Shown here piece after piece: positions 30,791-42,275 of a stretch of 64,000 nt of DNA. How positions within the stretch are numbered: the stretch's first letter is position 1; each line of letters begins with the position of its first letter. Origin of the DNA: Undaria pinnatifida. Taxonomy: Eukaryota; Sar; Phaeophyceae; Laminariales; Alariaceae. The stretch is taken from positions 12,074,524 through 12,138,523 of the forward strand of contig JABAKD010000029.1 in the NCBI GenBank assembly GCA_012845835.1, written 5' to 3'. The translations under genes were made by a program, and so were the position numbers. A model generated the notes under the pieces. That model saw only the letters and a program-made list of their open reading frames with translations. It was not told the origin of the DNA and searched no databases.

Positions 30791-33324
30791 TGGTCTTGGT
30801 GTTGGTGCTCGTGTTGGCGTCGTTGTCGGTGGTGGTTGTGGTTGTGGCGATGGTGGTGGTTGTGGTTGTGGCGATGTTGGTGGTGGTGGGTGGTGTTGAT
30901 GGTAATGGTGGTGTTGGTGTTGTCAGCTTTGTTGGCGTTGGTGACGGTGTTGGTGTTGGTGGCAATGTCGTTTTGTTGTAGCTTTGCTGGTTGTTACTAA
31001 TATTACTATTTTCTTATTTTGTTCGTGATATATTTGTCATTTTTGATATTTGCATGGACGCTACTTTGTCATTGCTGCCATTTTCATCATATTTTCTTCC
31101 GATAATACCCACGCCCGTCACTGGTACACAACCGCACGTTACGGCAAGAAGAAACAGGCAAGGAACTACGATGTTACAAAGAATGCCCTTTTTCGTGCCT
31201 TGTACTATGTTAACAATGATGTTGTCGCTGCTATTCTCCGTTCTTCCCGCCCGTGCTACTGCTGTTGTGCGAGGATTCCAGATGCTGTTTTCCATTTTGC
31301 GAAGCACGGAACCGTACCTCGATGTTTATTTTTCTGAAGCGGGTGATATTGGGAGCGAACTGCAAGAGGCGGGATTCAGCTCGGTGAGTCATCGCTTTGC
31401 TCTCAGGTTTGTTTTTGGGGTTAGGGCCAGGGTTTGGTGTAGGTAGGTTTTGTGTTGGTGCGGTGTAGGCTTGTTGTTGGTGTGGTGTAGAGTTTTGGAC
31501 AAGTTGTGGCTTGGGCTTGGTTTCGGTGTGGTTGAGCTTTTTGTTTTTGTTCTGGCTTAGCGTTTGTTTAGCTTTGGTTTGGCTTTTGCCATGAGCTTTA
31601 CTCGCTTGACATTTCTAATGTGAGGCTTGCTTTAAGTGGGATTCACGGTGGCTTTTCGATTCATTTCATTGCCTCTCAAACGCCTTTGTCAATACTTTGC
31701 GTTGCCCTTTCAATGTGTGTGCAGTGGCTTTTAATGTCCTTACAACGGCTCTCTTCATCGTTTTTTTGGTGTCTGTTCAATGCGTTCTCAGTTTGGCCCC
31801 TTCCAGTGATGTTTTGTTTTTATCAACGTTTTTTTCTATGCCTTTTCACCGCCGTTTTGATGACTGTGTAAAGTCTTTTTACTTCACTATCAATGCATTT
31901 ATTTTAATGACGCCGTTTTCTTTAGAAAAGTTGAGTATCGACCACTCAATCGGTCAGAGTGTCAGCTGATTATCTGTTATATTTTCGGAGACGTGCGTTC
32001 AAGGCTTTTTATGTCCGGACTGCTTATGCAACCAAGGGTACGGCATTTTGATACAGCAGTGCGCGACACCAGCACTCAAGAATTTGGCAGTTAAGAATTT
32101 CAAGCTCAAGGTTTAGACGAAAATAAGAACATGGCCTATTTTGTACTGAAATAGCGTAAGACACACCCTGCCTTAACTAAGAGTTCTAGCCTGGTCGAAA
32201 ACAAGAGCTTATTAGCCCTTTTAGCACCGCACTCCCGATATGGGGACAAAACACTGGGGAGTAGACTGTGAAATTTTTAGGAGTTGCAAATGGGTTAATT
32301 AACTGCCCCGCCCCCTCCTTCCCCGCCAGCCGCACCTTCGCCTAGACCTAGCACCACGCGTACACTAAGCTCCTATACATTCATGGACCTGAAGTTGTTG
32401 GAAATCCCCCCCTACCCCCTCCCTTAACCCCCCCCGCCCTCCCCTCACCGGTTGTACGACTTACAGGATATACATGATAAACTGATGTATTCCTTCCACA
32501 GCCGCCAGATTTTGTCCCCCTCGAAAAACGGGTTGGGTTTTATACCTTCCGCGAACAGATTGATTAATATCACCCTGTCGACCCTGGTACAAGCTACTGT
32601 ACATTGTAGTTCTAGCGGGAGTCGCCGACGTATATCCTTAATGAGGACACCCCCCCCGTAACACGCGCGATCGGAGTATCACACACAGCTTGCAAAGATG
32701 AGTTTCGACCAAATCTTCGATCTCACAGCTGGAGGAGCGTATTTTTATTTTTCATAATTAACTGGTGTCGCATGCTATACTAAACACCCGATTTTCGTTC
32801 CGAGCAGCCTAACGAACGAATACATAGAGGTGTAACTCGCGAAATGACAAACCGCGAAAGCGATAGGATAGCCACTCTCGCGAATCGCCCTGAGCCGCTG
32901 AAGCACATGAGGTACTAGGTAAGACCCTAATATTGCGCTCCCGAGCGGAGCCAAGGCGAGGTTTCTCCGACTTCTTGCCGTTTTGCACGTCGTAGATCAC
33001 AAGCAGTGAGGCACACGAGGCGGAAGATGCCCGACGAAACGCGGAAAATCCTGGTATTTGCTTCAGCCGACGAATTATATGTCAAATAAGCCAGGAAAAA
33101 TGAGATTTTTGGTATGTTTTGCTTGGTCTCTCTAACACCACTACCCCGCTCCGATCCAGGTGCGAAAATCGATGGTAACCGGGCGACATATGGCCGTGGT
33201 AGCCGTGAAAGAGGGCTTGTTCGATCTAAGAGGGAGTGATGAAGACCGGGAGAGGGCGGACACGCACGTCCAATCCCACAAGACCAACGTTTGGGTTAAC
33301 AACCCCATCAAGGAAAAAAAGTGA
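24381..33324 (+). CDS. Class I SAM-dependent methyltransferase, plastid-targeted, eight exons
   Basis: Exons: 24381-24740, 26645-26841, 27301-27444, 28833-28932, 29308-29433, 30147-30248, 31282-31383 and 33160-33324. All phases agree, giving 431 residues. Introns are GT-AG except intron 4, which appears to be GC-AG. Residues 1-26 form a signal-peptide-like segment with Phe after VTG, then a Ser/Ala/Thr-rich stretch, as in plastid presequences of algae with secondary plastids. A conserved pre-domain (YYKKPFHAYSDGNLCWEAAW, about 159-178) precedes the Methyltransf_11 fold: motif I VVDLGCGSG (222-230), acidic D250 after beta-2, GDA (278-280), and the post-I region with RILRPGG (316-322). The STEPYLDVYF segment follows (about 351-360). 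The arrangement resembles plant and algal plastid methyltransferases of unknown substrate. The substrate cannot be read from the sequence; a small-molecule methylation is inferred. Confidence 0.9.
25340..25385. repeat. ATGATGC/ATGATTC short array
   Basis: The block GATGCATGATGCATGATTCA and following units form a short array in intron 1 of the methyltransferase gene. The rest of this 1.9-kb intron has only chance open frames. Confidence 0.7.
26318..26350. repeat. Interstitial CCCTAA tract
   Basis: CTAACCCTATAACCCTAACC and further CCCTAA units in intron 1 of the methyltransferase gene. It is telomere-like but only about four units long. Confidence 0.85.
26842..26998. repeat. TGGG/GTGTCTGA arrays at the 5' end of intron 2
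   Basis: TGGG tetramers begin inside the 5' splice site (GTGGGT at 26842) and run to 26908. GTGTCTGAGTGTGTGGGT repeats (26905-26955) and a second TGGG run to 26995 follow. Many alternative GT donors are therefore present. Confidence 0.9.
27646..27692 (-). repeat. Dispersed repeat P, fragment
   Basis: CTATGGTCATACGACTACAC, then GGCCATGCACAAACTGAG, is the reverse complement of the first 40 bases of repeat P, again next to a C/G tract (27687-27702). It lies in intron 3 of the methyltransferase gene, with no downstream match. Confidence 0.65.
27849..28255. other. Possible degenerate MITE-1 relative in intron 3
   Basis: GTGCTACGATAGGGCGGGCAC at 27849 resembles the MITE-1 left end (GTGCTACGATAGAGG). 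The right side holds a GAGGAGCCTCAAGAAAAAAAA block like the MITE-1 interior, but no clear right terminus. The call is tentative. Confidence 0.3.
30690..30965. repeat. GGTGTC hexamer array decaying into GTTGGT/GGTGGTT
   Basis: Uniform GGTGTC units (30698-30800) pass into impure GTTGGT and GTGGTTGTG units, all in intron 6 of the methyltransferase gene. Hexamers give open frames on both strands without meaning. Confidence 0.95.
32212..32298. mobile_element. MITE-4 copy 1 (TTAACCC-type ends)
   Basis: About 87 bp: TTAGCCCTTTTAGCACCGCA at the left, GGGTTAA at the right, with GGGGACAAA in the middle. Copies lie at 45958-46043 and 46625-46717. It sits in intron 7 of the methyltransferase gene. Confidence 0.75.
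32443..32757 (+). mobile_element. Retroposon R, full-length-like copy
   Basis: About 315 bp, from CCCTCACCGGTT at the 5' side to an AT-rich tail (TTTTTATTTTTCATAATTA). It shares its whole length with 59418-59725 and, inverted, with 60166-60458. There is no open frame across copies. The short, non-coding form with an AT-rich 3' end and 5'-truncated siblings suggests a SINE or the 3' end of a LINE. It lies in intron 7 of the methyltransferase gene. Confidence 0.8.
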
Positions 33325-33491
33325 AGTTAATTCACGGCTGCCAAGGCGACAAAAAGGCTGATGTATACCGTAAATGTGTCTGTTGACGGCACTCTCTTTC
33401 CCCTTGACCAACAGCCGTGAAGGAACACCACGCACAAAGACTAGCACGCCATGACGGGTCAAAACTAGACCGTCAACCGACATCTCCGGAC

Positions 33492-34286
33492 TTACGTTGA
33501 CGCTGCGTAGATACCATTTTCTTTATTTTTCTTCAAGCTGAAGATGTAAACTTTGCGCAGGAAAAAGGTGTTTGTGGAGGCGTGGATGGGGTTCTGATAG
33601 ATGACGCACATTCGCTCGATTTCCAAGAGAAGAAAAATACGATATAGCCAGAGAGAAGGGCCACAAGAGCTGCCGCGCTTGCCACTTTTGTACCTTGTAA
33701 CCTGTTTTGGTGACCACGGGCTAGATTTCAGGGTTCGAGCTATTACGGGCCGCTCATAATAATAAGATCCAAACCAGGCTGATGCCATGTCTTGTAACAC
33801 CGTTTCTGGATCCGAAAATTGACGTTTTTGGGTGACCATACCGGTTTTCGTGCAAATCTTGTGTAACCGAAACTGGTGATTTTTCACGCGTCCATTTTTC
33901 GGATATCGTTTTCGGGTTGATCCCCACCGAAAATGGGGTACCAGTTTCGGATTCGAAAATGGGATCTGGATTTGGTTTCCCATACGCCATGGGTGGCAAC
34001 AAGCGTGAAACAAGCCGAAAGCAGCAGAAATAGTTGTACAAGACCCAGGACACGCATCAGACTGTCTATCTGCTGAGCAAGCAGCACGTAGCATCGGCGT
34101 ACTCGTGCTGATGCTGCTGCGGTGTCCCGCTACACACGGGTGTCCCGCTACACACTGAATGGCACACACCTTGGGCCTCACCACGAGCCGATGGGATCGG
34201 ATAGTGATGGTGATGGTGGCAACGACGAGAGCCTGCCCACTCTCGTCGCGGTCGCGATTACAGCATTCGCCAAGCACTAAACACAT
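33492..34286 (-). other. Long open frame of unknown status
   Basis: A 264-codon frame convergent to the methyltransferase gene (stop codons 168 bases apart). The DNA is internally repetitive around 33790-33970: ACCAGTTTCGG and ATTTTCGGAT-type blocks recur. No domain, signal peptide or membrane segment is clear. The repetition argues against a real gene, though a lineage-specific one cannot be excluded. Confidence 0.25.
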
Positions 34287-35425
34287 GGTACTACTCGTTG
34301 TCGCCGAGGACGAGGACAGCCGCCGTCTGCGATATGTCGTTGTTGATGCACAAGATCCTCGGGAACGAGGGGGAAACCAAGCCTAGTCGCGTGAAGCGCA
34401 CGCGGCGTGTTTTCCCTCGCCCCACCTCCAAAGCTTCATTTGCGCGCGTTGATATGCTTTGGTGCGGCGTACAAGTACGTCGTCGAGCAATCGCCGTTGT
34501 TGTGGATTATTTCGCGAGAACTTTTGTCAGAAAAGCAATATGTAAATCGGGGGTTCACTAGAAGGGTTGTCCATCCGATTCTGCCCGTTTGGTTCTGCAG
34601 CAAGCCGAAAGCTGATCTCGTTTTCGGAGGGATACGCTACTGTAAGAGATGGGCTGATATTATTTTTGTTTTTAGTCTTTGTGTGTTTTAGAATTTTTGA
34701 GAGAGCATCTTATTCCACCGTACGGAATATTTCGAAGCCTTCCCCAGACATGGACAGGCACGAGCGAAGTATATGCATGTTTGCGGGGACGCAATGAAAG
34801 CTGGGAACTGCCTTTTTATCGTCCTCTAACGATGTTAGTCTCTTGGCCATATGTTACATGTAGCGTGCTTTCATCAACAGGGAACCACGACCAGCACCCG
34901 CAAACAATCTTTTTCGCGCAAACAAACAGTAGTGCCCTTTTTCTCCCCCGAAACGCTTGGTGTGTAGTCTACAGCTTTTAAGGCTCGGGTTGGTTTTTGA
35001 GAACAACCTCGTGGCTGTGATTGCCCGCCGATCTGAAGATGATCACCTCGGTGAGCCGTAGGAACGACTAAATTGCGAACAATTTTGCTAATAATCAGTT
35101 GGGCATCAAAGTTAATAAACTGTTTTTACGTCAACAAATGGGCATCCTATCATCAAGTTTCTCGCCTAACGGACACGACGACGATACGGGAAGGCACGAC
35201 TGAACGGACGCACTCCCCGTGTCAACCAGGCTGGCAAAGTCGACGTAGGCAATGCACGCCGTCGCCAAAGCTCGCTTAGGCTATTATCACCTCGCGAGCT
35301 TCGGCCACACTCGTAACTGCGCTTACTGTGTAGTGCTGAATGTCCTTTATGCCAGGTAGGTACATTTCAGTAAGTTTCATATCGTCGCAGCATCGAGTAT
35401 CTACTGCTGTAGAGTTTAGACGAGC
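34287..35425. other. Spacer without recognised genes
   Basis: Overlapping open frames below 101 codons and a small direct repeat (GTGTCCCGCTACACAC) just left of this span at 34124-34156. No exon is supported. Confidence 0.35.
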
Positions 35426-35428
35426 GTA

Positions 35429-35525
35429 ATCCTCCTCCTCCTCCTCCTCCTCCCCCTCCTCCTCCTCACCACCATCATCATCGTCGTCATCATCACCATC
35501 ATCATCATCATCATCATCATCGTCA
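35429..35525. repeat. CTC then ATC trinucleotide arrays
   Basis: CCTCCTCCT units (35429-35468) are followed by CATCATCAT/CGTCGTCAT units (35470-35525). Confidence 0.95.
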
Positions 35526-35882
35526 GCGTCTAATCACACAAGACGCGTTTGGGGCATAATAGCGGTGTACCTGGTAGTTGTTTTTCTTCCGATGGGAGAC
35601 GTTTGTATCGAGTTTTTGTGTTTATTGTGTCCTCAGGCTAGAGTGCACGGAGGTGAACTAATCGGAGATCACCATATAATCCTCATCGCCGTTCGCGTTC
35701 GATCCCTCAACAGACCAACGTCTGGATGGACTATTACAATTCTCCAGGCTCCAGCCTGGAGTCTCCCAACCGGAAACGATTTTTGTTAAGCCCACATTTT
35801 ATGAAGCAAAAAAAACACAACCAGGGGTACCCCTTGATCGATTGACCCTCAAAACACGTTTTCCGACGGCGGCAGCAGAATC

Positions 35883-36197
35883 ATGACAAATTTTGCATGC
35901 CTCGACAGCCTAGCACATGCCGTTGGCCTCGGCCGAGTTTCAGCATCATCAGAGGTGGGGGGTGTGACACGAAATCTGTGTCGGGAGCTCACCGACATGC
36001 TCGCAGGTACGGCGGTAGACGAAATCATGAAGATCGGAGGATGGAAGACCGAGCGCGTCGCGCGGTGTTACATTGGACCAACTACCAGCGCGGGGGCGAA
36101 CTCAGAGGGGAAATGGAAACGCGACGGGGGTTCTCAGCGGGCGCGGGACAATAGCTACGCGATAGCGATGAACTTCCCTTTGTCCCAAGCTTTTTAA
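35883..36197 (+). pseudogene. Tyrosine recombinase C-terminal remnant
   Basis: The frame contains DEIMKIGGWKTERVARCYIG, which fits the C-terminal part of tyrosine recombinases: a (G/R)W helix motif, then the catalytic Tyr in a RxYIG-type context. The upstream HxxR box and the N-terminal core-binding domain are not visible in this frame. The unit is about 104 residues against 300 or more in the family. It is probably the tail of a Crypton-, DIRS- or virus-like mobile element that has decayed or is split by unresolved introns. The neighbourhood is anonymous repeat-rich sequence. Confidence 0.45.
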
Positions 36198-36355
36198 GGA
36201 CGATTTTGCCGCGTGTAATAAGCAACGGTAGGTAGCCGAGATATACACCGTAACTATGCGTGAGATGAGGCACGACCTAGGCCTAGCCCGAAAGTCCACA
36301 TTGATCACAGACAACGGCGGCACAAGAAAGTATGGGTAGGACCACGGGCGGGGGC

Positions 36356-36768
36356 AGGAGGCCTCATCTAATCCAATACTTACATTAAATGACAGGCGAA
36401 GGAGAAGATTACTACAGTAAAATCGGGACAAATATAATCGAATCAGAAATGCTTCCATGATTCGAGATCCAATAATAAAAGGAGTATAATATCGCCCTTC
36501 TGACGCATTGTTTTTGTCACCGGAGCAAAAGCGAGAAAAACTGAGGGGACGATACATTATCTGACCATCCCTCCCACCCAGCTTTTCAAAAGTAGTTTCT
36601 TCAGGTTCAACCTTTGCGAATAGGGATTTACGGTACCGTACTGAGCTCGGGATTGTGAGCTTAGTGCGGGCGTTTATCCCGGGCGAGGACCTCTTGCTTG
36701 CGGCAGGAGGCCTCATCTAATCCAATACTTACATCAAATGACAGGCGAAGGAGCAGAGGAATACTACA
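36356..36768. repeat. Direct repeats, 62 bp, 349 bp apart
   Basis: AGGAGGCCTCATCTAATCCA with the following ACTTACATYAAATGACAGGC starts at 36356 and again at 36706. Both copies continue into GAAGGAG. The interval between them is not otherwise repetitive. It may be a tandem duplication of about 350 bp or a repeated target. Confidence 0.7.
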
Positions 36769-37129
36769 GGTGTTGCACCACATGCACCACTGATCCGTCC
36801 ATTGCGTTAGCAGAATCAACGATTTCTTGACACTGCGCGAACAAAAAATGACATGGGTAGGATTTGAGGGTCGGCCTCTCCGGGTCCGACGACAGGATAG
36901 TGTGAGCACAGATGGACAGCATCAGCGGTTCGCCAGCCCTTTCCACCCCTCTCGACAGCTCGACCAGTAAACCATTAAACAAAGGAAAACGGATGGATTG
37001 TGCTGAGTGTGAAGCCAGCACACAAATACTAGGATTTTGAGTTGGCTGGAGTTCCCGCCTAGTTAGTACCTGGCTGGCGAAGCTAGCCAACTGACTGACT
37101 TTAGTCGACTCGTTGGCCGGCTAACGAGC

Positions 37130-38010
37130 AAAGCGAGCACCCCGCCCCCCCTCCCCCGGCCGAAAGGGTCCGCTGGAGGCACCCCCGCAGGGCCCACCGG
37201 AGCCGGCGGAGGCAAAACACACGCTATCTGGCATAATTTTACTCTCTCAAAAGAGATGCTAAATCAGCCAAGTTTAACTTTGGGTTCGATCACCAAACAG
37301 GTATGCTGTAATGGTCGTCTCAGTTTATCAAACTTCGTAGGGATGCACCAGAAATATGACATGCCGTCCACGTTTAGGGGTCTCCCACTGGGTATATTAC
37401 ATTTTGCCCTAACAGTAAAATACTCGTGCGGCACGCAGTAGTAGCACACCACCAGCAAAACAGCACAAAACAATGACACAGAAAATACAGACTGGGATCT
37501 TTTCGACGACAGAATACTGCAGATAATCGATGGTTCATCGCCGGTGATTCAAGAACGGTTAATATTTGAGCCAAAAAAGCCCCCCCCGGCCAAGGGGCCC
37601 CGCTGGAGGCGCCCCCAGAGACAACTCCGGAGGACCCCGCTGAAAGCGCCGAAGGTGAGTATATAATACTCGGTTTGGAATTATTTTACGCTCAAAACGT
37701 ATAATAACTCGGCCAAGTGTAGCTCCGGGTTTGATCACCAAACACGTGCATTATAAAGATCGCCTCAATTTATCAGACATCATAGGGATGCACCAGGAAT
37801 ATAGACGCGTCCCCCCCCCCATGGGGATCTCCGACTGGTCTTGCATTGTATCGTATCGGTAAATGCCCGTGCGGCACGCAGTAGCACACCTTCTGTCCGG
37901 TAACACAAAAAATAGCATATCTGGTAGAAAATAGACTGGGACCTCTTCTACGACAGGAACACAGATAATAGGTAGACTGCATAATTTAAGAACGGTTTAT
38001 GGTTGAGCGA
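37130..38010. repeat. Tandem duplication of about 440 bp
   Basis: Unit 1 (about 37140-37580) and unit 2 (about 37580-38005) each contain a GGCC..CCGCTGGAGG(C) block, TTTGATCACCAAACA, TAGGGATGCACCAG, GCCCGTGCGGCACGCAGTAG-type sequence and an AAGAACGGTT end. The units are clearly diverged. On the minus strand both have open segments with C/YYCVPH and PVGDP, but in shifted frames. Confidence 0.75.
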
Positions 38011-38590
38011 GCAAAAGCCATGTCATGCCCTCCGTGGTATGGGGTGAGTTACCAACTAACACACAAAAACCAATGTGTGCTATATGTGAGGTCTCATTTC
38101 TGAGCCTTACGGCCTTCGCTGAACAGACACACACAGTTCAGGGCGAGCATCGCTCAAACGCCCGAGCCAGAGGTGCCATTCATCCACTGGACACTAAACA
38201 AAAGCACCACCGGAGCCCGCAAAATCGCCATGAAAGCACCACGAAAGCAGCATGGAAGCGAACACATCTCTACTTACCAGCCCTATGAAAGCACTATGTC
38301 TCCATGAAAGCGCGATGGACTCACCATGAAAACGTAGTGAAAATACCACGAAAACCCCGGGCAAAAAGGATCATAAGCCTACACGAAAGCACCATAGAAC
38401 GTCATACAAACACCACCATTGTGAAAATAGCATGGGACCCTACGAAAGCACAATGAAAGTTCCTTGCAACTACCATGGGGGCGTATACACCTCCACGAAC
38501 GCCCACACGAAAGTATTACGCCAAAAAACGAAAGCACCACGAAATCCCTACTACTAATGGATCATCAAAGCACCATCGAAGCGCCATGAA

Positions 38591-38734
38591 GCATGATGGA
38601 AATCCCATGAAAGCACTATGGAATCGCATGCACCACACGTCGAAAGCATGATGGCAGGATAAGCATGATGGAAATCCCATGAAAGCACTATGGAATCGCA
38701 TGCACCACACGTCGAAAGCATGATGGCAGGATAT
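38591..38734. repeat. Exact 72-bp tandem duplication
   Basis: Two essentially identical 72-bp units starting GCATGATGGAAATCCCATGA at 38591 and 38663, within the 11-bp minisatellite. The identity shows recent duplication in an otherwise diverged array. Confidence 0.95.
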
Positions 38735-39160
38735 TGAAGGCACCATAATAAAGGCATCATGATCATGTGAGTCTCACGCAAGTATTATGAAAACAACATG
38801 CAAGCATAATGATCGCATAATGAAAGACCATGAGGGCAACATGAAAGCATCACGAAACTCTATGAAAGCATCATTAAAAGGACCCATGAAACTACCATTA
38901 TTGCACAATGAGGACACCATGAAAACTCCATGAAACCAGCTTAAAAGCACCAGGACAACGCTACGAGAACACCCTGAAAGTTCTATGGAAGCAATATGAA
39001 AGCGCCAAGAAGAATCATGAATGCCCCATGGAAGCAGAACAACGCTAATGTACACTATTAACAGCATGGAATGAGCGCACTATGACAGCACCACGAGAGA
39101 CGTAATGGAGCCCCACATGAAAGCCCCGTGAAGGTGCAGATACCACCAGGAAATCGCAAT

Positions 39161-39422
39161 GGAGTCGTTCTACGGTAGCTCCCGCAACGTTTCTCTAGCG
39201 AAATAGCCGGTTTTGAAACCAGCTCCCGGCTGCAACTCCTGAAATACGGTGCCCCTTGCCACCCCGACGTCATCGTTCGTTAGTCCTTTGCAAACAAGAA
39301 AATATGCAAAAATACTTGTTCCATAGCATCCTTCCTCGTGTCGAGCAGCCATGAAAATTTATGGAAACGTTTGTTAAAGAAAATCGCTGGTTTTGGGAGG
39401 GGATCTGTCGTAGAATCAGTCC
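39161..39422 (+). mobile_element. MITE-2 copy 2
   Basis: GGAGTCGTTCTACGGTAGC at the left and GTCGTAGAATCAGTCC at the right. It is inserted in the 11-bp minisatellite. On the minus strand a frame with GLTNDDVGVARGTVFQE runs through much of the element. Confidence 0.9.
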
Positions 39423-40459
39423 ATGCATGAAAACACCACGGGGGCCATGGGATAGCTCGACGTGATGACAACGGTATGAAAGCGCGTATACCACCACGAA
39501 CGCAAAATTAAAGCATCGCAAATGCAAAATGAAAATCGATTAAACTTCCATGGAAGAACCGTGAAAGCCCACACACCATGAAAGCACCACCACAGCGCAA
39601 TGAAAGCACAATAAAACACCATGAACACACTATGAACACTATATGGAAGCGCCATGAAAGCATCACGAACGCGCCGTAAAAGCGCCAAGAAAAGCACACG
39701 AACCACGTGAAAACACCATGGCATATACACCTACAAGAACATCCCATGTGCCAACACCATGACCACCAAGAAAGCACCATTAAAGCACCTCGAAGTTGCT
39801 GTACCATGAAAGCACCATGGAGTCCTACAAAAGCACCATGAAAGTGCACACACCAATATTCACATCCCATGAAAGGGTTATGATAGCAGCATCAAAGCAC
39901 CATGAAAGTGCGACGAAAGCTTAACAAGGTCCTACGAAGGCACGATAAAAGTGCACACGCCTTCATGGAAGCATAATGAAAGCACCATAACCACCACGAA
40001 AAGTACCATGAAAGCACCATGAAAGCGCTTGTACATCACCAAGGGAGCATAATGAAAATCCCATGAGACCAGCGAAAGCACCATCAAGGCACTATGAAGC
40101 GCCATGAAGGCGCATACATCATTCTGGATGCATGACCACTATCATTAAACTAACATAAACAGCCATGGCATGATATCAGCACCAATTCAAGCACCATGAA
40201 GTGCCGATGATACGAAAGCCGCATAACCACCATGGGAGAATCATGCAAGCGCCATAACCACCACGAAAATACCATGGAAGAACCAGAACAGCTCCATGAA
40301 AGCGCATACACACCCATGTAAAAGCATCATAAAAGCATCGTGATCATCACCCAAGCACCATGGAAACACCATGCCCCGGCAGCATGAAGGCACCATGAAG
40401 CCCCATGAAAGCACCGCGGAAGAGACACGAGCTACGGCATGGGTAACACCTCCACCTTC

Positions 40460-40709
40460 CAGTCATTTACGGTAGCCCCCCCAACTTTCCTTAATGAAAT
40501 CGCCGGTTTTGAAACCAGCTCCCGGCCGTATCTCCTGAAATACGGTGCCCCTTTCCGCCCCGACGTCATCGTTCGATAGACCTTTGCAAACAAGAAAATT
40601 TGTGAGGAGTACACTTTTTTCATAGCATCCTTCTTCGTGTAGAGTAGTCATAAAACGTTCGTTAAAGAAAATCGCCGGTTTTTTCGGGGGGGCTATCGTA
40701 GCATCAATC
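40460..40709 (+). mobile_element. MITE-2 copy 3
   Basis: AGTCATTTACGGTAGCCCCC at the left and GGGGGGCTATCGTAGCATCA at the right, with the same interior as copies 1 and 2. It lies at the right border of the 11-bp minisatellite. Confidence 0.9.
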
Positions 40710-41454
40710 ACCTACTAATAGTACTGACGTTCCTTACTTGAGGAGCCCCATACGGTGGAATATCGGCTTTGCAGTCCACGTGTATCAAATTGACCTGCAG
40801 TCACTACGCATGAGTGCACTTAAGCATCTTGCGCTGTACATATACATATGCCTCCACAGTTTCTATTTGATTTTCTTCGATATCTTGTGTGTGCTACAGT
40901 AGAGTTAAATTGAGGAGGCGCAGTGAACGTACAGCAGATACTTCCTTACGCCTTCTTGTCTAAGAATATAACTCGAGCGGGTCAACGAATTAGCACCACG
41001 AGTAACGTTTTTGATGCGACTACACCCATCATGTTCTATTTCGTGCTATCTGTATTCGCAGATTTTTTCCGATGAAGCATAGTTCGTGCGTACACAAAAA
41101 CTGAACGGTACGCATTTTTTCTGTACTGGAGGTGCGTTCACTTTTTTCTTTTTAGTTCGGCTTCATGCAGCTCTACATATCAATTTAGGGGGCGTGCTGA
41201 ACAACTAGCAGGCTGGTTTTCAATATTTTCTAGAGTATTTGTCGCTGGTAATTACACCGTGAGTATTTTCTGACATGCTTACATCCATATTTCCGCTGTT
41301 CATACACAGGCCTGAGCATGTTGTTGTTTTATTTTGATTGTCTGAGTGGCATGACTACATCCAAGTGCCGCCGTTTATACAGAGGTCTGAACACGTCGCA
41401 CCGTTCGTGTGCATTATTTTGGGTATGCAGTTCCTCTAGTTACTGAATTATTAT
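40710..41454. other. Spacer without recognised genes
   Basis: No exon. GAGGAGGCG at 40912 and GAACACGTCGC-type motifs at 41391 resemble the sequence just upstream of the LTR-like fragment at 41461, so this may be decayed internal sequence of an LTR element. Confidence 0.35.
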
Positions 41455-41880
41455 CAAGGAGGCGTATTGGAATGCCGACTTTTCAGTCCGCGTGTACCTC
41501 GTTGATTTGCAGCCACTTCGCATGGATACACTGAGTATCTTATTATAGATGCCGAGAAGTACGATATGCGGCGAAAACTGTTTTGTTTCTTCTTGCCGGT
41601 GTACTGTATATTCCATTTGCCAGTAGCTTTCCACCATACGTATGGGAGAACATTACAGGGAACACTGCAGGGAACGCTAGTGTAGGACGGATTGTCGGTC
41701 AGTACGAAAACCCGTAGAGCACATCTGCCCATAGCATGGGCGTTGTCCCGTGATCATCAGGTGACGGTCAGCCCCACCTCGAGCACCTCTTCTCTCTTCA
41801 TCCTCCTCTTTCTTTCTCTCAAGGTTTCTAATTTTGGCCGCAAGCGCCATTGTTCAAACACTCTTCTCTTTTCTCCGCCA
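41455..41880 (+). mobile_element. LTR-like fragment, third copy
   Basis: A purine tract (AAGGAGGCG) is followed by TATTGGAATG at 41466. The body parallels the LTRs at 54832 and 57189: ATGCGGCGAA, TTCTTGCCGG, a series of GGGAACRCTGCAGGGAACG-type repeats, GTAGAGCACATCTGCCC, CCCGTGATCA and a CTTCTTC-rich tract. The right end is not defined. It may be a solo or broken 3' LTR. Confidence 0.6.
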
Positions 41881-42275
41881 TCCCATGTGTCTAAAGCGCC
41901 ATAAACGCGGGATTGAAACCTAAAACCCTACGATAGCACTTGGTGAAAGCGCATACACCACCATACGGAAGCATCACAAACACGTCAGAACCACGACGAA
42001 ACACCATGAAAGTACCATGAAGTTTCATCACAGCAGACTCGTCCCACGATAGGGGTTGAATGTTTTGGGGTTTGCGGCGATCGTTTCGGACCGGTTGAAC
42101 TCCTCAAGTATAGCACTGCCGGTTAGTATGATAACTTTATTATTGTATTTCATTTTTAGGACCAGAGCATACAAATGTTGGTCCTTGCGCGGACGAACGC
42201 CTTCCAAATCATGTCTAGGGTAAGATATTGCGCTCCTCATGTTAGGGGCTCAATCCCTTCTCCTGCACCCTAGCT

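Larger units (their letters stand above)
38170..40450. repeat. Degenerate 11-bp minisatellite (GAAAGCACCAT)n
   Basis: More than 2 kb of diverged GAAAGCACCAT units (variants ATGAAAGC, ACCACGAAAGC). It is interrupted by a MITE-2 copy at 39161-39422 and bounded by another at 40460. Related short stretches occur at 41940-42030 and 42285-42300. It opens chance frames (FMVLSWWS) on the minus strand. Confidence 0.85.

Noticed and set aside
38170-40450. The regular repeats considered as a CRISPR-like array
   Set aside because: The units are contiguous and degenerate, with no constant repeat and unique spacers, and the host is a eukaryote.
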